DNA of 64,000 nucleotides, taken from contig JAJRYG010000010.1 of the NCBI GenBank assembly GCA_024275915.1, positions 62,001 to 126,000 on the forward strand, given 5' to 3'. Positions within the stretch are counted from its first letter, which is position 1, and each line of letters starts with the position of its first letter. Shown piece after piece: positions 36,255-44,933 of this stretch. The position numbers and the translations under genes were made by a program. The stretch comes from Gammaproteobacteria bacterium (lineage in GTDB: Bacteria; Pseudomonadota; Gammaproteobacteria; UBA6429; Thiohalophilaceae). The notes beneath the pieces were generated by a model. That model was not told the origin of the DNA. It searched no databases and worked only from the letters and a program-made list of their open reading frames with translations.

Positions 36255-38141
36255 ATGAGTTCAAGTTATAACGCCGATTCCATCGAAGTCCTTACCGGGC
36301 TCGAGCCGGTACGCAAGCGTCCCGGCATGTACACCCAGACCGAACGTCCCAACCACCTGGCCCAGGAAGTCATCGACAACAGTGTCGACGAGGCGGTGGC
36401 GGGGTACGCCAGCAAGATCGAAGTGACCCTGTTCAAGGACGGTTCCCTCCAGGTGGCCGATGATGGCCGCGGCATGCCGGTGGACCTGCATCCGGAAGAA
36501 AAGGTCCCGGGCGTCGAAGTCATCCTCACTCGTCTGCATTCGGGTGGCAAGTTCTCCAACAAGAATTACCAGTTCTCCGGTGGTCTGCACGGCGTGGGCG
36601 TGTCGGTGGTCAATGCCCTGTCGAAGCACCTGGAAATCTGGATCCGGCGCGATGGCAAGGAATACAACATGGCGTTTGCCAACGGCGAGCGCACCTCCGG
36701 GCTGGAAGTGGTGGGCACCGTGGGCAAGCGCAACACAGGTACCACCATCCGCTTCTGGCCCGATGGCAAGTTCTTCGATTCTGCAAAATTCTCCGTGCCC
36801 CGCCTCAAGCATGTGCTGCGTGCCAAGGCGGTGCTGTGTCCCGGCCTGCAGGTCACCTTCATCGACGAGAACACGGGGGAAAAGGACGTCTGGCTCTATG
36901 AAGATGGTCTCAAGGCCTACCTGCTGGACGAGCTCAACGGCGCCGAGTGTCTGCCCGAAGAGGTGTTCACCGGCTGCCTGTCCGGCAACGAGGAGGCCGT
37001 TGACTGGGCGTTGGTCTGGGTGCCCGATGGCAGCACCAATGTCAGCGAAAGTTACGTCAACCTGATACCCACCGCCCAGGGTGGCACCCATGTCAATGGC
37101 CTGCGTACCGGGCTGACCGACGCCGTGCGGGAGTTCTGTGATTTTCGCAACCTGGTGCCCCGTGGTGTCAAGATCACCCCCGATGATGTCTGGGACAAGG
37201 TCAGTTACATCCTCTCGGTAAAAATGTCCGAACCGCAGTTTTCCGGTCAGACCAAGGAACGTCTGTCATCCCGTGAATCCGCCCCCTTCGTTGCCGGCGT
37301 GGTCAAGGATGCCTTTGCCCTGTGGCTCAATCAGCACATCGATCAGGGCGAGCGCATTGCCGAGCTGGCCATCAACAATGCCCAGACCCGCCTGCGTGCC
37401 GGCCGCAAGGTGGTGCGCAAGAAAGTCACCCAGGGACCGGCATTGCCGGGCAAGCTGGCCGACTGTGCCAGTCAGGATCTGGAAAGAACCGAACTGTTTC
37501 TGGTGGAAGGGGATTCGGCCGGGGGCTCGGCCAAGCAGGGCCGGGATCGGGAATTCCAGGCCATCATGCCGCTGCGTGGCAAGATCCTCAACACTTGGGA
37601 AGTGGACTCCGCCGAAGTGCTGGCTTCCCAGGAAGTCCACGACATTTCCGTGGCACTGGGTGTCGATCCGGGTTCGGACAAGTTTGACAGCTTGCGTTAT
37701 GGCAAGATCATCATCCTTGCCGATGCCGACTCGGACGGGGCACATATTGCCACCCTGCTCACCGCCCTGTTCCTGCGCCACTTCAAGGCGCTGGTGGACA
37801 ATGGCCATATCTATGTGGCCATGCCACCGCTGTATCGCATCGATGTGGGTAAGCAGGTGTTCTATGCCACCGACGAAGCCGAACGTCAGGGCGTGCTGGA
37901 TCGGATTGCTGCCGAGAAAATCAAGGGTAAGGTCACCGTCACCCGCTTCAAGGGGCTGGGTGAAATGAACCCCCTGCAACTGCGCGAGACCACCATGGAT
38001 CCCGATACCCGCCGACTGGCCCGACTGACCCTGCAGCCCGGTGACGATACCCAGCAGATGATGGACATGTTGCTGGCCAAGAAGCGTGCAGCAGACCGCA
38101 AGAAATGGCTGGAAGACAAGGGTGACATGGCCGAAGTCTGA
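36255..38141 (+). CDS. parE: DNA topoisomerase IV subunit B ParE
   Basis: ATPase subunit of topoisomerase IV, which decatenates daughter chromosomes. It has 628 residues, the ParE rather than GyrB length. The GHKL ATPase domain carries EVIDNSVDEA and GGLHGVGVSVVNALS; TRLHSGGKFSNKNYQFSGG is ParE-type. The TOPRIM domain has FLVEGDSAGGSAKQGRDR near 413-431, and DADSDGAHI supplies the metal aspartates. It is followed 64 bases later by parC, with a small GTCCCTG/CAGGGAC hairpin between them (38144-38161). Confidence 0.95.
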   Translation: MSSSYNADSIEVLTGLEPVRKRPGMYTQTERPNHLAQEVIDNSVDEAVAGYASKIEVTLFKDGSLQVADDGRGMPVDLHPEEKVPGVEVILTRLHSGGKFSNKNYQFSGGLHGVGVSVVNALSKHLEIWIRRDGKEYNMAFANGERTSGLEVVGTVGKRNTGTTIRFWPDGKFFDSAKFSVPRLKHVLRAKAVLCPGLQVTFIDENTGEKDVWLYEDGLKAYLLDELNGAECLPEEVFTGCLSGNEEAVDWALVWVPDGSTNVSESYVNLIPTAQGGTHVNGLRTGLTDAVREFCDFRNLVPRGVKITPDDVWDKVSYILSVKMSEPQFSGQTKERLSSRESAPFVAGVVKDAFALWLNQHIDQGERIAELAINNAQTRLRAGRKVVRKKVTQGPALPGKLADCASQDLERTELFLVEGDSAGGSAKQGRDREFQAIMPLRGKILNTWEVDSAEVLASQEVHDISVALGVDPGSDKFDSLRYGKIIILADADSDGAHIATLLTALFLRHFKALVDNGHIYVAMPPLYRIDVGKQVFYATDEAERQGVLDRIAAEKIKGKVTVTRFKGLGEMNPLQLRETTMDPDTRRLARLTLQPGDDTQQMMDMLLAKKRAADRKKWLEDKGDMAEV

Positions 38142-38205
38142 GCGTCCCTGTATTCAGGGACAGCGAATCTCTCCGGCGAACTGAAAATTCAACTGGAAAC
38201 ACACT

Positions 38206-40452
38206 ATGGCAAGTTCATCTGCTGATACCAATATCGAACTGTTACCACTGAAGGAATTTACCGAAAAGTCCTATCTGGACTATTCCATGTACGTAATTCT
38301 GGATCGGGCGCTGCCGTTCATCGGCGACGGCCTCAAGCCGGTACAACGGCGTATCGTCTACGCCATGAGCGAGCTGGGTCTCAAGGCCGGGACCAAGTTC
38401 AAGAAATCGGCCCGTACCGTGGGCGACGTGCTCGGCAAGTTCCACCCTCATGGCGACAGCGCCTGTTATGAGGCCATGGTGCTGATGGCACAGCCCTTCA
38501 GCTACCGTTACCCCCTGCTCGAAGGTCAGGGCAACTGGGGCTCACCGGATGATCCCAAGTCCTTTGCCGCCATGCGTTACACCGAATCACGCCTGTCGAA
38601 GTATGCCGATCTGCTGCTTTCCGAACTGGGCCAGGGCACGGTGGACTGGGTACCCAACTTCGATGGCAGCCTCATGGAGCCCCGCCATCTGCCGGCCCGG
38701 GTGCCCAACGTGCTGCTCAACGGCACCATGGGCATCGCCGTGGGCATGACCACCGACATTCCACCGCACAACCTGCTCGAGGTCTGTGAGGCCTGCATCC
38801 ATCTGCTGCAGTCGCCCAGGGCCACGCTCGCCGAGCTGACCGACATCATCCAGGGGCCTGACTACCCCACCGAGGCGGAAATCATCACGCCACGTGCCGA
38901 CATCCGCAAGATGTACGAAAGCGGCAACGGCAGCCTGCGCATGCGGGCCCGCTACGAGAAGGAAAATGGCGACATCATCGTCACCGCGCTGCCCCACCAG
39001 GCCTCGCCGGCCAAGATACTCGAACAGATCGCCGCCCAGATGACGGCCAAGAAGCTGCCCATGGTGGTGGATCTGCGTGACGAATCGGATCATGAAAATC
39101 CCACTCGCCTGGTCATTGTGCCCCGTTCCAACCGGGTGGACGTGGACGAGGTGATGACCCACTTGTTCGCCACCACCGATCTGGAACGCAGTTACCGCAT
39201 CAACATGAATGTCATCGGCCTCAATGGCAAGCCGGGTGTTCGCAACCTGCGTGACATGCTCAGCGAGTGGCTGAGCTTCCGTACCGATACGGTCAGACGC
39301 CGGCTCGAATACCGCCTGAAGAAAGTCACCGAGCGCCTGCACCTGCTGGACGGTCTGCTCATCGCCTTTCTCAACCTCGACGAAGTGATCCGCATCATCC
39401 GCAGCGAGGACGAACCAAAACCGGCCCTGATCAAGCGCTTCGGTCTGACCGAAACCCAGGCCGACTACATCCTCGACACCCGCCTGCGCCAGCTGGCACG
39501 GCTCGAAGAAATGAAAATCCGCGCCGAGCAGGAAGCCCTGAGCAAGGAACGGGACTCACTGGAGAAGACCCTTGGTTCCAGGCAGCGCCTCAAGACCCTG
39601 ATCCGCAAGGAACTGGAGGCCGTCATCGAGGAACACGGCGATGAACGCCGTTCACCCATCGTCGAGCGGGCCGCCGCCCAGGCCATTTCCGAAGCGGCGC
39701 TGATCAGCTCCGATCCCGTCACCGTGATCCTGTCGGAAAAAGGCTGGGTCCGTGCCGCCAAGGGCCACGAGGTCGATCCGGCCGAACTGAACTACAAGTC
39801 GGGCGATGGCTACTTGCACAGCGCCCGCTGCAAGACCAATCAGCCCGTGGTGTTCATCGACTCCACTGGTCGCACCTACGTGGTGCCGGCCCATACCCTG
39901 CCATCGGCACGGGGCCAGGGTGAACCTCTGACCGGTAAGCTTACGCCACCTGCGGGAGCCACCTTCCGCGGCGTCATGTGCGGCGATCCGGAGCAGCATT
40001 ATCTGCTGGCCACCGATCATGGTTTTGGCTTTGTCGTCAAGCTCGAAGATCTGCTGACGCGCAACAAGAAAGGCAAGGCCATCCTCAAGGTACCCGAAGG
40101 TGCGAAAGTTCTGCCACCGGTACCGGTGGCCGACATGGAAACCAATTGGGTGGCGGTGGTCAGCAACGAAGGCAAGCTGCTCATCCACCACATCGAGGAA
40201 CTGCCGGTACTGCCCAAGGGCAAGGGGGTCAAGATTATGAACATTCCCGCCGCCCGGGCCAAATCCGGCGAGGAATACGTCAGCGCCATTACTGTCATCG
40301 ACGAGAACGACTACCTGCGCATTCACTCGGGCAAGCGCCACAAGGTGCTCAAGACCAGGGACATGGAAGCCTACACGGGCGAACGGGCCCAGCGCGGCCA
40401 TAAATTGCCCCAGGGCTTCCGCAACGTGGACAAGATGGAAGCGGAGAAATAG
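38206..40452 (+). CDS. parC: DNA topoisomerase IV subunit A ParC
   Basis: DNA-cleaving subunit of topoisomerase IV, 748 residues. The catalytic tyrosine is Tyr125 in [10 protein letters not shown]. The quinolone-resistance region reads [11 protein letters not shown] with Ser85 and Glu89, the drug-sensitive residues at the two positions most often mutated. The C-terminal DNA-wrapping beta-pinwheel (about 490-740) is present and complete. It pairs with parE in a two-gene operon. Its end is convergent with the small membrane-protein gene. Confidence 0.95.
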   Translation: MASSSADTNIELLPLKEFTEKSYLDYSMYVILDRALPFIGDGLKPVQRRIVYAMSELGLKAGTKFKKSARTVGDVLGKFHPHGDSACYEAMVLMAQPFSYRYPLLEGQGNWGSPDDPKSFAAMRYTESRLSKYADLLLSELGQGTVDWVPNFDGSLMEPRHLPARVPNVLLNGTMGIAVGMTTDIPPHNLLEVCEACIHLLQSPRATLAELTDIIQGPDYPTEAEIITPRADIRKMYESGNGSLRMRARYEKENGDIIVTALPHQASPAKILEQIAAQMTAKKLPMVVDLRDESDHENPTRLVIVPRSNRVDVDEVMTHLFATTDLERSYRINMNVIGLNGKPGVRNLRDMLSEWLSFRTDTVRRRLEYRLKKVTERLHLLDGLLIAFLNLDEVIRIIRSEDEPKPALIKRFGLTETQADYILDTRLRQLARLEEMKIRAEQEALSKERDSLEKTLGSRQRLKTLIRKELEAVIEEHGDERRSPIVERAAAQAISEAALISSDPVTVILSEKGWVRAAKGHEVDPAELNYKSGDGYLHSARCKTNQPVVFIDSTGRTYVVPAHTLPSARGQGEPLTGKLTPPAGATFRGVMCGDPEQHYLLATDHGFGFVVKLEDLLTRNKKGKAILKVPEGAKVLPPVPVADMETNWVAVVSNEGKLLIHHIEELPVLPKGKGVKIMNIPAARAKSGEEYVSAITVIDENDYLRIHSGKRHKVLKTRDMEAYTGERAQRGHKLPQGFRNVDKMEAEK

Positions 40453-40475
40453 GCAAGGGCGGTGGATTTCAGGAT

Positions 40476-40616
40476 TCAGCGGCCAGCAAACAAGCCAAAG
40501 AGCACATCCAGGATGGCGTAAGGCGTGTTCGTAAACAGCACCACATAACCGCAGAGGAAGATCAGGCTGCCGGTCAAGGTGATCACCGGGCCACCTCGTT
40601 TCTTCTCGCCACTCAT
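40476..40616 (-). CDS. 46-residue single-pass membrane protein
   Basis: A short frame from ATG (complement 40614-40616) to TGA (complement 40476-40478), preceded by GGGAG at a good distance. The product starts with a charged tail (MSGEKKRGG), then one or two hydrophobic segments (PVITLTGSLIFLCGYVVLF and YAILDVLFGLFAG). Its composition is clearly membrane-like and not random. I do not recognise a family. It lies 54 bases downstream of the lipoprotein gene and may be the third gene of that minus-strand operon. Confidence 0.55.
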   Translation of the reverse strand: MSGEKKRGGPVITLTGSLIFLCGYVVLFTNTPYAILDVLFGLFAGR

Positions 40617-40670
40617 CGGGCTCCCGCAGGTCGGGGAAAGGCAGTCGGGATACGGGGTTACGATACGGGT

Positions 40671-41744
40671 TTAATCTGATTTGAGAGGCGGCTTGACCAC
40701 CTGGGCATCTTTCTCCAGCCGCTCCAGCTTGTTCAGTACCCGGTTGGCCCGCTTGATGTGTTCCTTGAGTTTCTGGTTGTGCTTGTCGATTTCCTGCAGG
40801 GACTGCCATATTTTCAGGGCTTCTTCAATCTTGCCCTGGCTGTACAGATCGCGGCCGGCACGTATGCGTTGTTCGATACCCTTGCGGTAGAGTTGCTCTA
40901 GCTCCTGATACATGGCCCGGGAGGACTGGTACAGTTTTCGATTGCTGTTGATGAAATCCAGCTGCTGGCGTGCCTGTCGCAATCCTTCGTGGCTGTATCC
41001 CTGCTTGAGTGCGGCGATGAGTTCCCGAGTCTTCTTTTCCTGTTGAATCTGACGCTGACGGCGGACTTTTTTTAACCGCTGGCGGGCATCGCTGAGCTGT
41101 TTCCTGTCCAGTGTTTCCACAGCCAGTTTACTGATCAGGTTCAACATGTTACTGGCACCGCTGTAGTCTTTCCTGTCCAGTGCCTGAAATGTGAATTCAA
41201 GCAGGCGTTGCGCGGTTTTTTCTTTCTGGATGCGGTAATCCTTGAGTTCTGCATAGCGTTTTTCGGCGTCAGGCAAGACACGGATGATCTCCTGCTGTAC
41301 CGGGGTATTGGCAATCAGCCAGCGGGCCTTGTTGAGTACCAGTTTGAGTTCGAGCCGGTTGAGGTGTTTGTTTCTTCTGTTGAGAAAAGCCTGCTGGTGC
41401 CTTGTCAGTACCTTGCTGTCAGGCAGTTTGTCCAGTGCCTGCTCATAGGCCTGTTGAGCCCTGTACCATTCGTTTTTTCTGACAAACTGACGAGCATCGT
41501 CGATGGTTTTCTTCTCCAGTTTACTGGCCAGTGCCAGCAGGGTTTTCTTTTGCTGCATCAGGCGGATGTAGTTGGGGTTGCCGGGCTTGATGTACTCGAG
41601 GATGTCCAGGGCCTGGCCGTATTGCTGTTCGGCAATCAGCCGATCGATTTTTTCTGGAACATCAGCACCCAGCGAGCCAAAATAGGCACAGCCCGAGAGC
41701 AGGACATTGGCGAGCAGGATGACTGCCAGCAAGCATTTCTTCAT
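40671..41744 (-). CDS. Helical-repeat lipoprotein paired with the adenylate cyclase
   Basis: A 357-residue protein with a lipoprotein signal (LLANVLLSGCAY, acylated Cys19). The mature part is almost entirely helical and rich in Lys, Arg, Gln and Leu, with TPR-like pairs (IAEQQYGQALDILEYIKPGN, DLYSQGKIEEALKIWQSLQE) and long coiled-coil stretches. No enzyme motif is visible. Its start overlaps the cyclase stop by four bases, so the two proteins are made together. A role as an envelope sensor or partner of the cyclase is inferred from this only. Confidence 0.75.
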   Translation of the reverse strand: MKKCLLAVILLANVLLSGCAYFGSLGADVPEKIDRLIAEQQYGQALDILEYIKPGNPNYIRLMQQKKTLLALASKLEKKTIDDARQFVRKNEWYRAQQAYEQALDKLPDSKVLTRHQQAFLNRRNKHLNRLELKLVLNKARWLIANTPVQQEIIRVLPDAEKRYAELKDYRIQKEKTAQRLLEFTFQALDRKDYSGASNMLNLISKLAVETLDRKQLSDARQRLKKVRRQRQIQQEKKTRELIAALKQGYSHEGLRQARQQLDFINSNRKLYQSSRAMYQELEQLYRKGIEQRIRAGRDLYSQGKIEEALKIWQSLQEIDKHNQKLKEHIKRANRVLNKLERLEKDAQVVKPPLKSD

Positions 41745-43276
41745 ATAACCGATGACACCGGCGGTTGCTGAAGGATGTCATCGATTTGTGCGTTGATCTG
41801 TGCCTGGTAGCTGCTACCTACATCATGGACGATATAGGTCGACACCTCTTCACTGATGCCGCGCAATTTTATCGACTTGAATTTTTTCGCAATCAGCCGC
41901 CATTGAATGTCTTCATCGTGATAGAGCAGGTTGGTGATGATGATCTGATCCTTTTCTGCAACCGTATGCAGACGCGAGGCCAGGTTGACCGTGTCACCCA
42001 CAACGGTGTACTGCATCCTGTCTGCCGAGCCCATGTTTCCGGCCAGCATGTAGCCACTGTTTACACCAATGCGAAAATGGATGGCGGGCTTGCCGTCACG
42101 AACACGAACGGCATTGAGACGGGCTACCAGTTTCTGGATCATCACGGCACAGGCCAGGGCATGGAACTTGTGTTCGGGATCTGCTTCGGGGACACCGAAG
42201 ATCACCATGGCACAGTCACCCATGTATTTGTCGATGGTGCCTCTGTAGAGGGTACTGGCGGCGGAAATGTAGGTAAAATATTCGTTGAGCATGTCGGCCA
42301 CTTCATTGGCCGGCAGGTTCTCGGAGAAACTGGTAAAACCGACGATATCGGCAAACAGAACAGTGCCTTCCACATGCTTGCCACCCAGCTGAATATGATT
42401 GAGGTTGGACATGATCTGCTTGGCGACACTGGTGGAAACGAAGCGTGAAAAGGCGTTTTCCACCTGAGACTTTTCCAGCAGGTCGGTGGCCATCTTGTTG
42501 AAGGCTTCGGTCAGGAAACCGATTTCATCATTGCGCCTCTCCTTGATGTGATGGTGATACTCGCCCTTGCCAATGGCAACACTGGCATCCATCAGCTTGT
42601 GTATCGGCCGGCTCAGACGTTTGCCGGTGACAAAGGCAATGATGATGCCAAGCAGCACCATGATGAAGGTGGTAGCGGTAATGGTTCTTACCGTGTCATG
42701 CAGGGCCTGGGCCATGGTTGCCTTGCTGAAGGTGACCATGGCATGGCCGGCTATCACGTCGTTGAAATAAATCGGGGTGAGGAAGGATATTGCATCGATG
42801 GCACCAGACTCATCGCTGTGATCCCGCCATTCCACACTGTAGGTCCTGTCGGCAATCTGGCTGGAGCTGGCATAGAGTTGAATGATGTCCTGGCCGGGAA
42901 TGCGTCCTGATGTGGTCAGCAATTTGCCTTTTTCAGAATACACGGCGGAGCCCAGAATATTGCCATTATTGCCAAAGTTGCGGGTTACCACCATGAGACT
43001 CAGCAGGTCATCGGAAAGGATCAGTTCCTTGGACGATTCACCCAGCTGGCTGACCGAGGCCTGGCCAAATGAATTTATCTGATTCTGCAACAGGTGTGTC
43101 TGATTGGTGACTATCACCAGCCCCAGTAAAATCATGCCGGTGGAGATCAGAACCGTCAGCACGAAGGCCAGTTTGTAGGCAATGGGAATGTAGGCGGGGC
43201 GATATTGCCGGAAGAACCGCTTTATGCGGGGCAGCAGGGATTGCAGGTGTTTGACTGATGGTTTCCGGGTGATCAT
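41741..43276 (-). CDS. Membrane class III adenylate cyclase with HAMP domain
   Basis: A 511-residue enzyme making cAMP from ATP. TM1 is at about 33-57, a periplasmic sensor at about 58-195, TM2 at about 200-218, HAMP at about 219-272, and the catalytic domain at about 298-490. Catalytic residues are all visible: metal-binding Asp310 (LFADIVGFTSF) and Asp354 (DKYMGDC), adenine-selecting Lys350 and Asp428 (YTVVGDTVN), and transition-state Asn431 and Arg435. This set predicts ATP and not GTP as substrate. It heads a minus-strand operon with the overlapping lipoprotein gene. A seven-base inverted repeat (ATATTAC/GTAATAT, 43311-43333) lies just upstream of the start. Confidence 0.9.
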   Translation of the reverse strand: MITRKPSVKHLQSLLPRIKRFFRQYRPAYIPIAYKLAFVLTVLISTGMILLGLVIVTNQTHLLQNQINSFGQASVSQLGESSKELILSDDLLSLMVVTRNFGNNGNILGSAVYSEKGKLLTTSGRIPGQDIIQLYASSSQIADRTYSVEWRDHSDESGAIDAISFLTPIYFNDVIAGHAMVTFSKATMAQALHDTVRTITATTFIMVLLGIIIAFVTGKRLSRPIHKLMDASVAIGKGEYHHHIKERRNDEIGFLTEAFNKMATDLLEKSQVENAFSRFVSTSVAKQIMSNLNHIQLGGKHVEGTVLFADIVGFTSFSENLPANEVADMLNEYFTYISAASTLYRGTIDKYMGDCAMVIFGVPEADPEHKFHALACAVMIQKLVARLNAVRVRDGKPAIHFRIGVNSGYMLAGNMGSADRMQYTVVGDTVNLASRLHTVAEKDQIIITNLLYHDEDIQWRLIAKKFKSIKLRGISEEVSTYIVHDVGSSYQAQINAQIDDILQQPPVSSVI

Positions 43277-43584
43277 GAAATCTGTTTCTGACGGACGGGA
43301 TTCACATTGGATATTACTTCATAAGGGTAATATTCAGGAGATGACCGGGGCCGACGTATTGTCTGTTTTGCCATTGGTTTGCAGGTAGTCCTAATTATAG
43401 TGAATTCCGGTAGGAATTATTGAGCGGTGCGGGTATGATTTGTGAAGCAGTTCTATAAAATAATGAATTCTTCGCAGCCAATTGGCCCGGATCTAAACAT
43501 TAAGACTGAACTCCTGCCCCGGGCACACAACCGCCTGGCCGCAGATACAGGTTGAAATGAATCGATTTACCTAAGGATAACTCC
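43277..43584. other. Divergent intergenic region, cyclase / DUF1015 genes
   Basis: A 308-base AT-rich gap with no gene. It holds two perfect inverted repeats that could be operators: ATATTAC/GTAATAT spaced by nine (43311-43333), near the cyclase start, and AATTCC/GGAATT spaced by four near 43405-43420. Divergent promoters are expected, but no box pair is strong enough to call. Confidence 0.4.
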
Positions 43585-44817
43585 ATGACGCTTATTGCCC
43601 CTTTTGCGGGTCTTCGCCCGACCCCGGATCATGCTACCGATGTGGTGGCGCCACCCTATGATGTACTGAATACGGAGGAAGCCCGCCAGCGTGCTGCCGG
43701 CAGGCCTTACAGTTTTCTGCACATTTCCAAGCCGGAAATCGATCTGCCTGCGGGCACGGACCCGTTTTCTGCCGAGGTCTACCAGAAAGGTGCAGAAAAC
43801 CTGAAAAAACTCATCGACGAAGGTATTCTTGTTCGTGATGCCAAACCCTTCTATTATCTCTACCGGCTGAAAATGGGCGAGCACGTGCAAACCGGGCTGG
43901 TCGCCGTTGCCTCGGTAGCCGACTATGACTGCAACCGGATTCGCAAGCACGAGTTTACCCGGCCCGACAAGGAGGATGATCGGGTCAGACAGATCGATGC
44001 CCTGAATGCCCAGACCGGACCGGTATTTCTCACTTACCGGCATGACGATGTGGTGGACCAGGTTGCCGGGCAGGTCGCGCAGACTCCCCCCCTGTATGAT
44101 CTGAGCGCGGATGACGGTGTGCAGCATACCATCTGGCGCATCGATGAGCCTGGCCTAATCGAGACCCTGACACGAACCTTTGATGCCATGGATTGCCTGT
44201 ACATTGCTGATGGCCATCATCGTTCTGCTGCGGCTTCCCGGGTTTCTGCCATGCGAAGAAAAACGGGCGAGCCCCTGGCTTCGGCCGATTATTTTCTTAC
44301 CGTCATTTTCCCCGACAATCAGATGAAGATTCTTGATTACAACCGTGTGATCAAGGACCTCAACGGCCTTGACGAAGCCGGTCTGCTGGCGGCGGCCAGG
44401 GAAAAATTCGAGTTGCAGGAGAGTGACAGTCCGGTCAAGCCATCCCGGCCCGGTGAATTCGGCATGTACTTGGGCGGCAAATGGTACCGGTTGACCATCC
44501 GTAAAGAAAATATCCCCACCGATGATCCCGTTGCCCGTCTCGATGTCAGTCTGCTGCAGAATAATCTCATCGAACCCCTGCTGGGCATTGCCGATCCACG
44601 TCGTGACAAACGCATCGACTTCGTCGGTGGTATCCGTGGCCTGCAGGAGCTGGAAAAAAGGGTGGACTCGGGAGAAATGCAGCTGGCCTTTTCGCTCTAC
44701 CCCACCAGCATGGCCGATCTGATGTCGGTGGCCGATGCCAATGAAGTCATGCCACCCAAGTCGACCTGGTTCGAACCCAAGCTGGCCGATGGTCTGTTGT
44801 CTCATGTACTGGACTGA
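43585..44817 (+). CDS. DUF1015 domain protein
   Basis: A 410-residue soluble protein of the DUF1015 family, widespread and of unknown function. The family pattern is clear: FAGLRPTPDHATDVVAPPYDV at the N-terminus, then SFLHISKPEIDLP, YRLKMGEHVQTGLVAVASVADY, HEFTRPDKEDDR, and the LYIADGHHRSAAASRV motif near 205-220, which looks like an active or metal site. AAGGATAAC precedes the ATG. It is a single gene, convergent with the fimX-like gene. In other genomes such genes sit near serine-biosynthesis genes; none is adjacent here. Confidence 0.88.
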   Translation: MTLIAPFAGLRPTPDHATDVVAPPYDVLNTEEARQRAAGRPYSFLHISKPEIDLPAGTDPFSAEVYQKGAENLKKLIDEGILVRDAKPFYYLYRLKMGEHVQTGLVAVASVADYDCNRIRKHEFTRPDKEDDRVRQIDALNAQTGPVFLTYRHDDVVDQVAGQVAQTPPLYDLSADDGVQHTIWRIDEPGLIETLTRTFDAMDCLYIADGHHRSAAASRVSAMRRKTGEPLASADYFLTVIFPDNQMKILDYNRVIKDLNGLDEAGLLAAAREKFELQESDSPVKPSRPGEFGMYLGGKWYRLTIRKENIPTDDPVARLDVSLLQNNLIEPLLGIADPRRDKRIDFVGGIRGLQELEKRVDSGEMQLAFSLYPTSMADLMSVADANEVMPPKSTWFEPKLADGLLSHVLD

Positions 44818-44933
44818 GTCTACTGCCGAGTGCCACCCATGCTGTTCGAGGTGGCCTGAACGGGTATCGCCTGCCTCAGGAAATGATGCTTTTACAGAGG
44901 CAGGTGAAGCAGGAATACAATACAGGGGAGAAA

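Noticed and set aside
38144-38161. GTCCCTG/CAGGGAC hairpin between parE and parC
   Set aside because: A seven-base stem without a T-run inside an operon is too weak to be called a terminator or attenuator.
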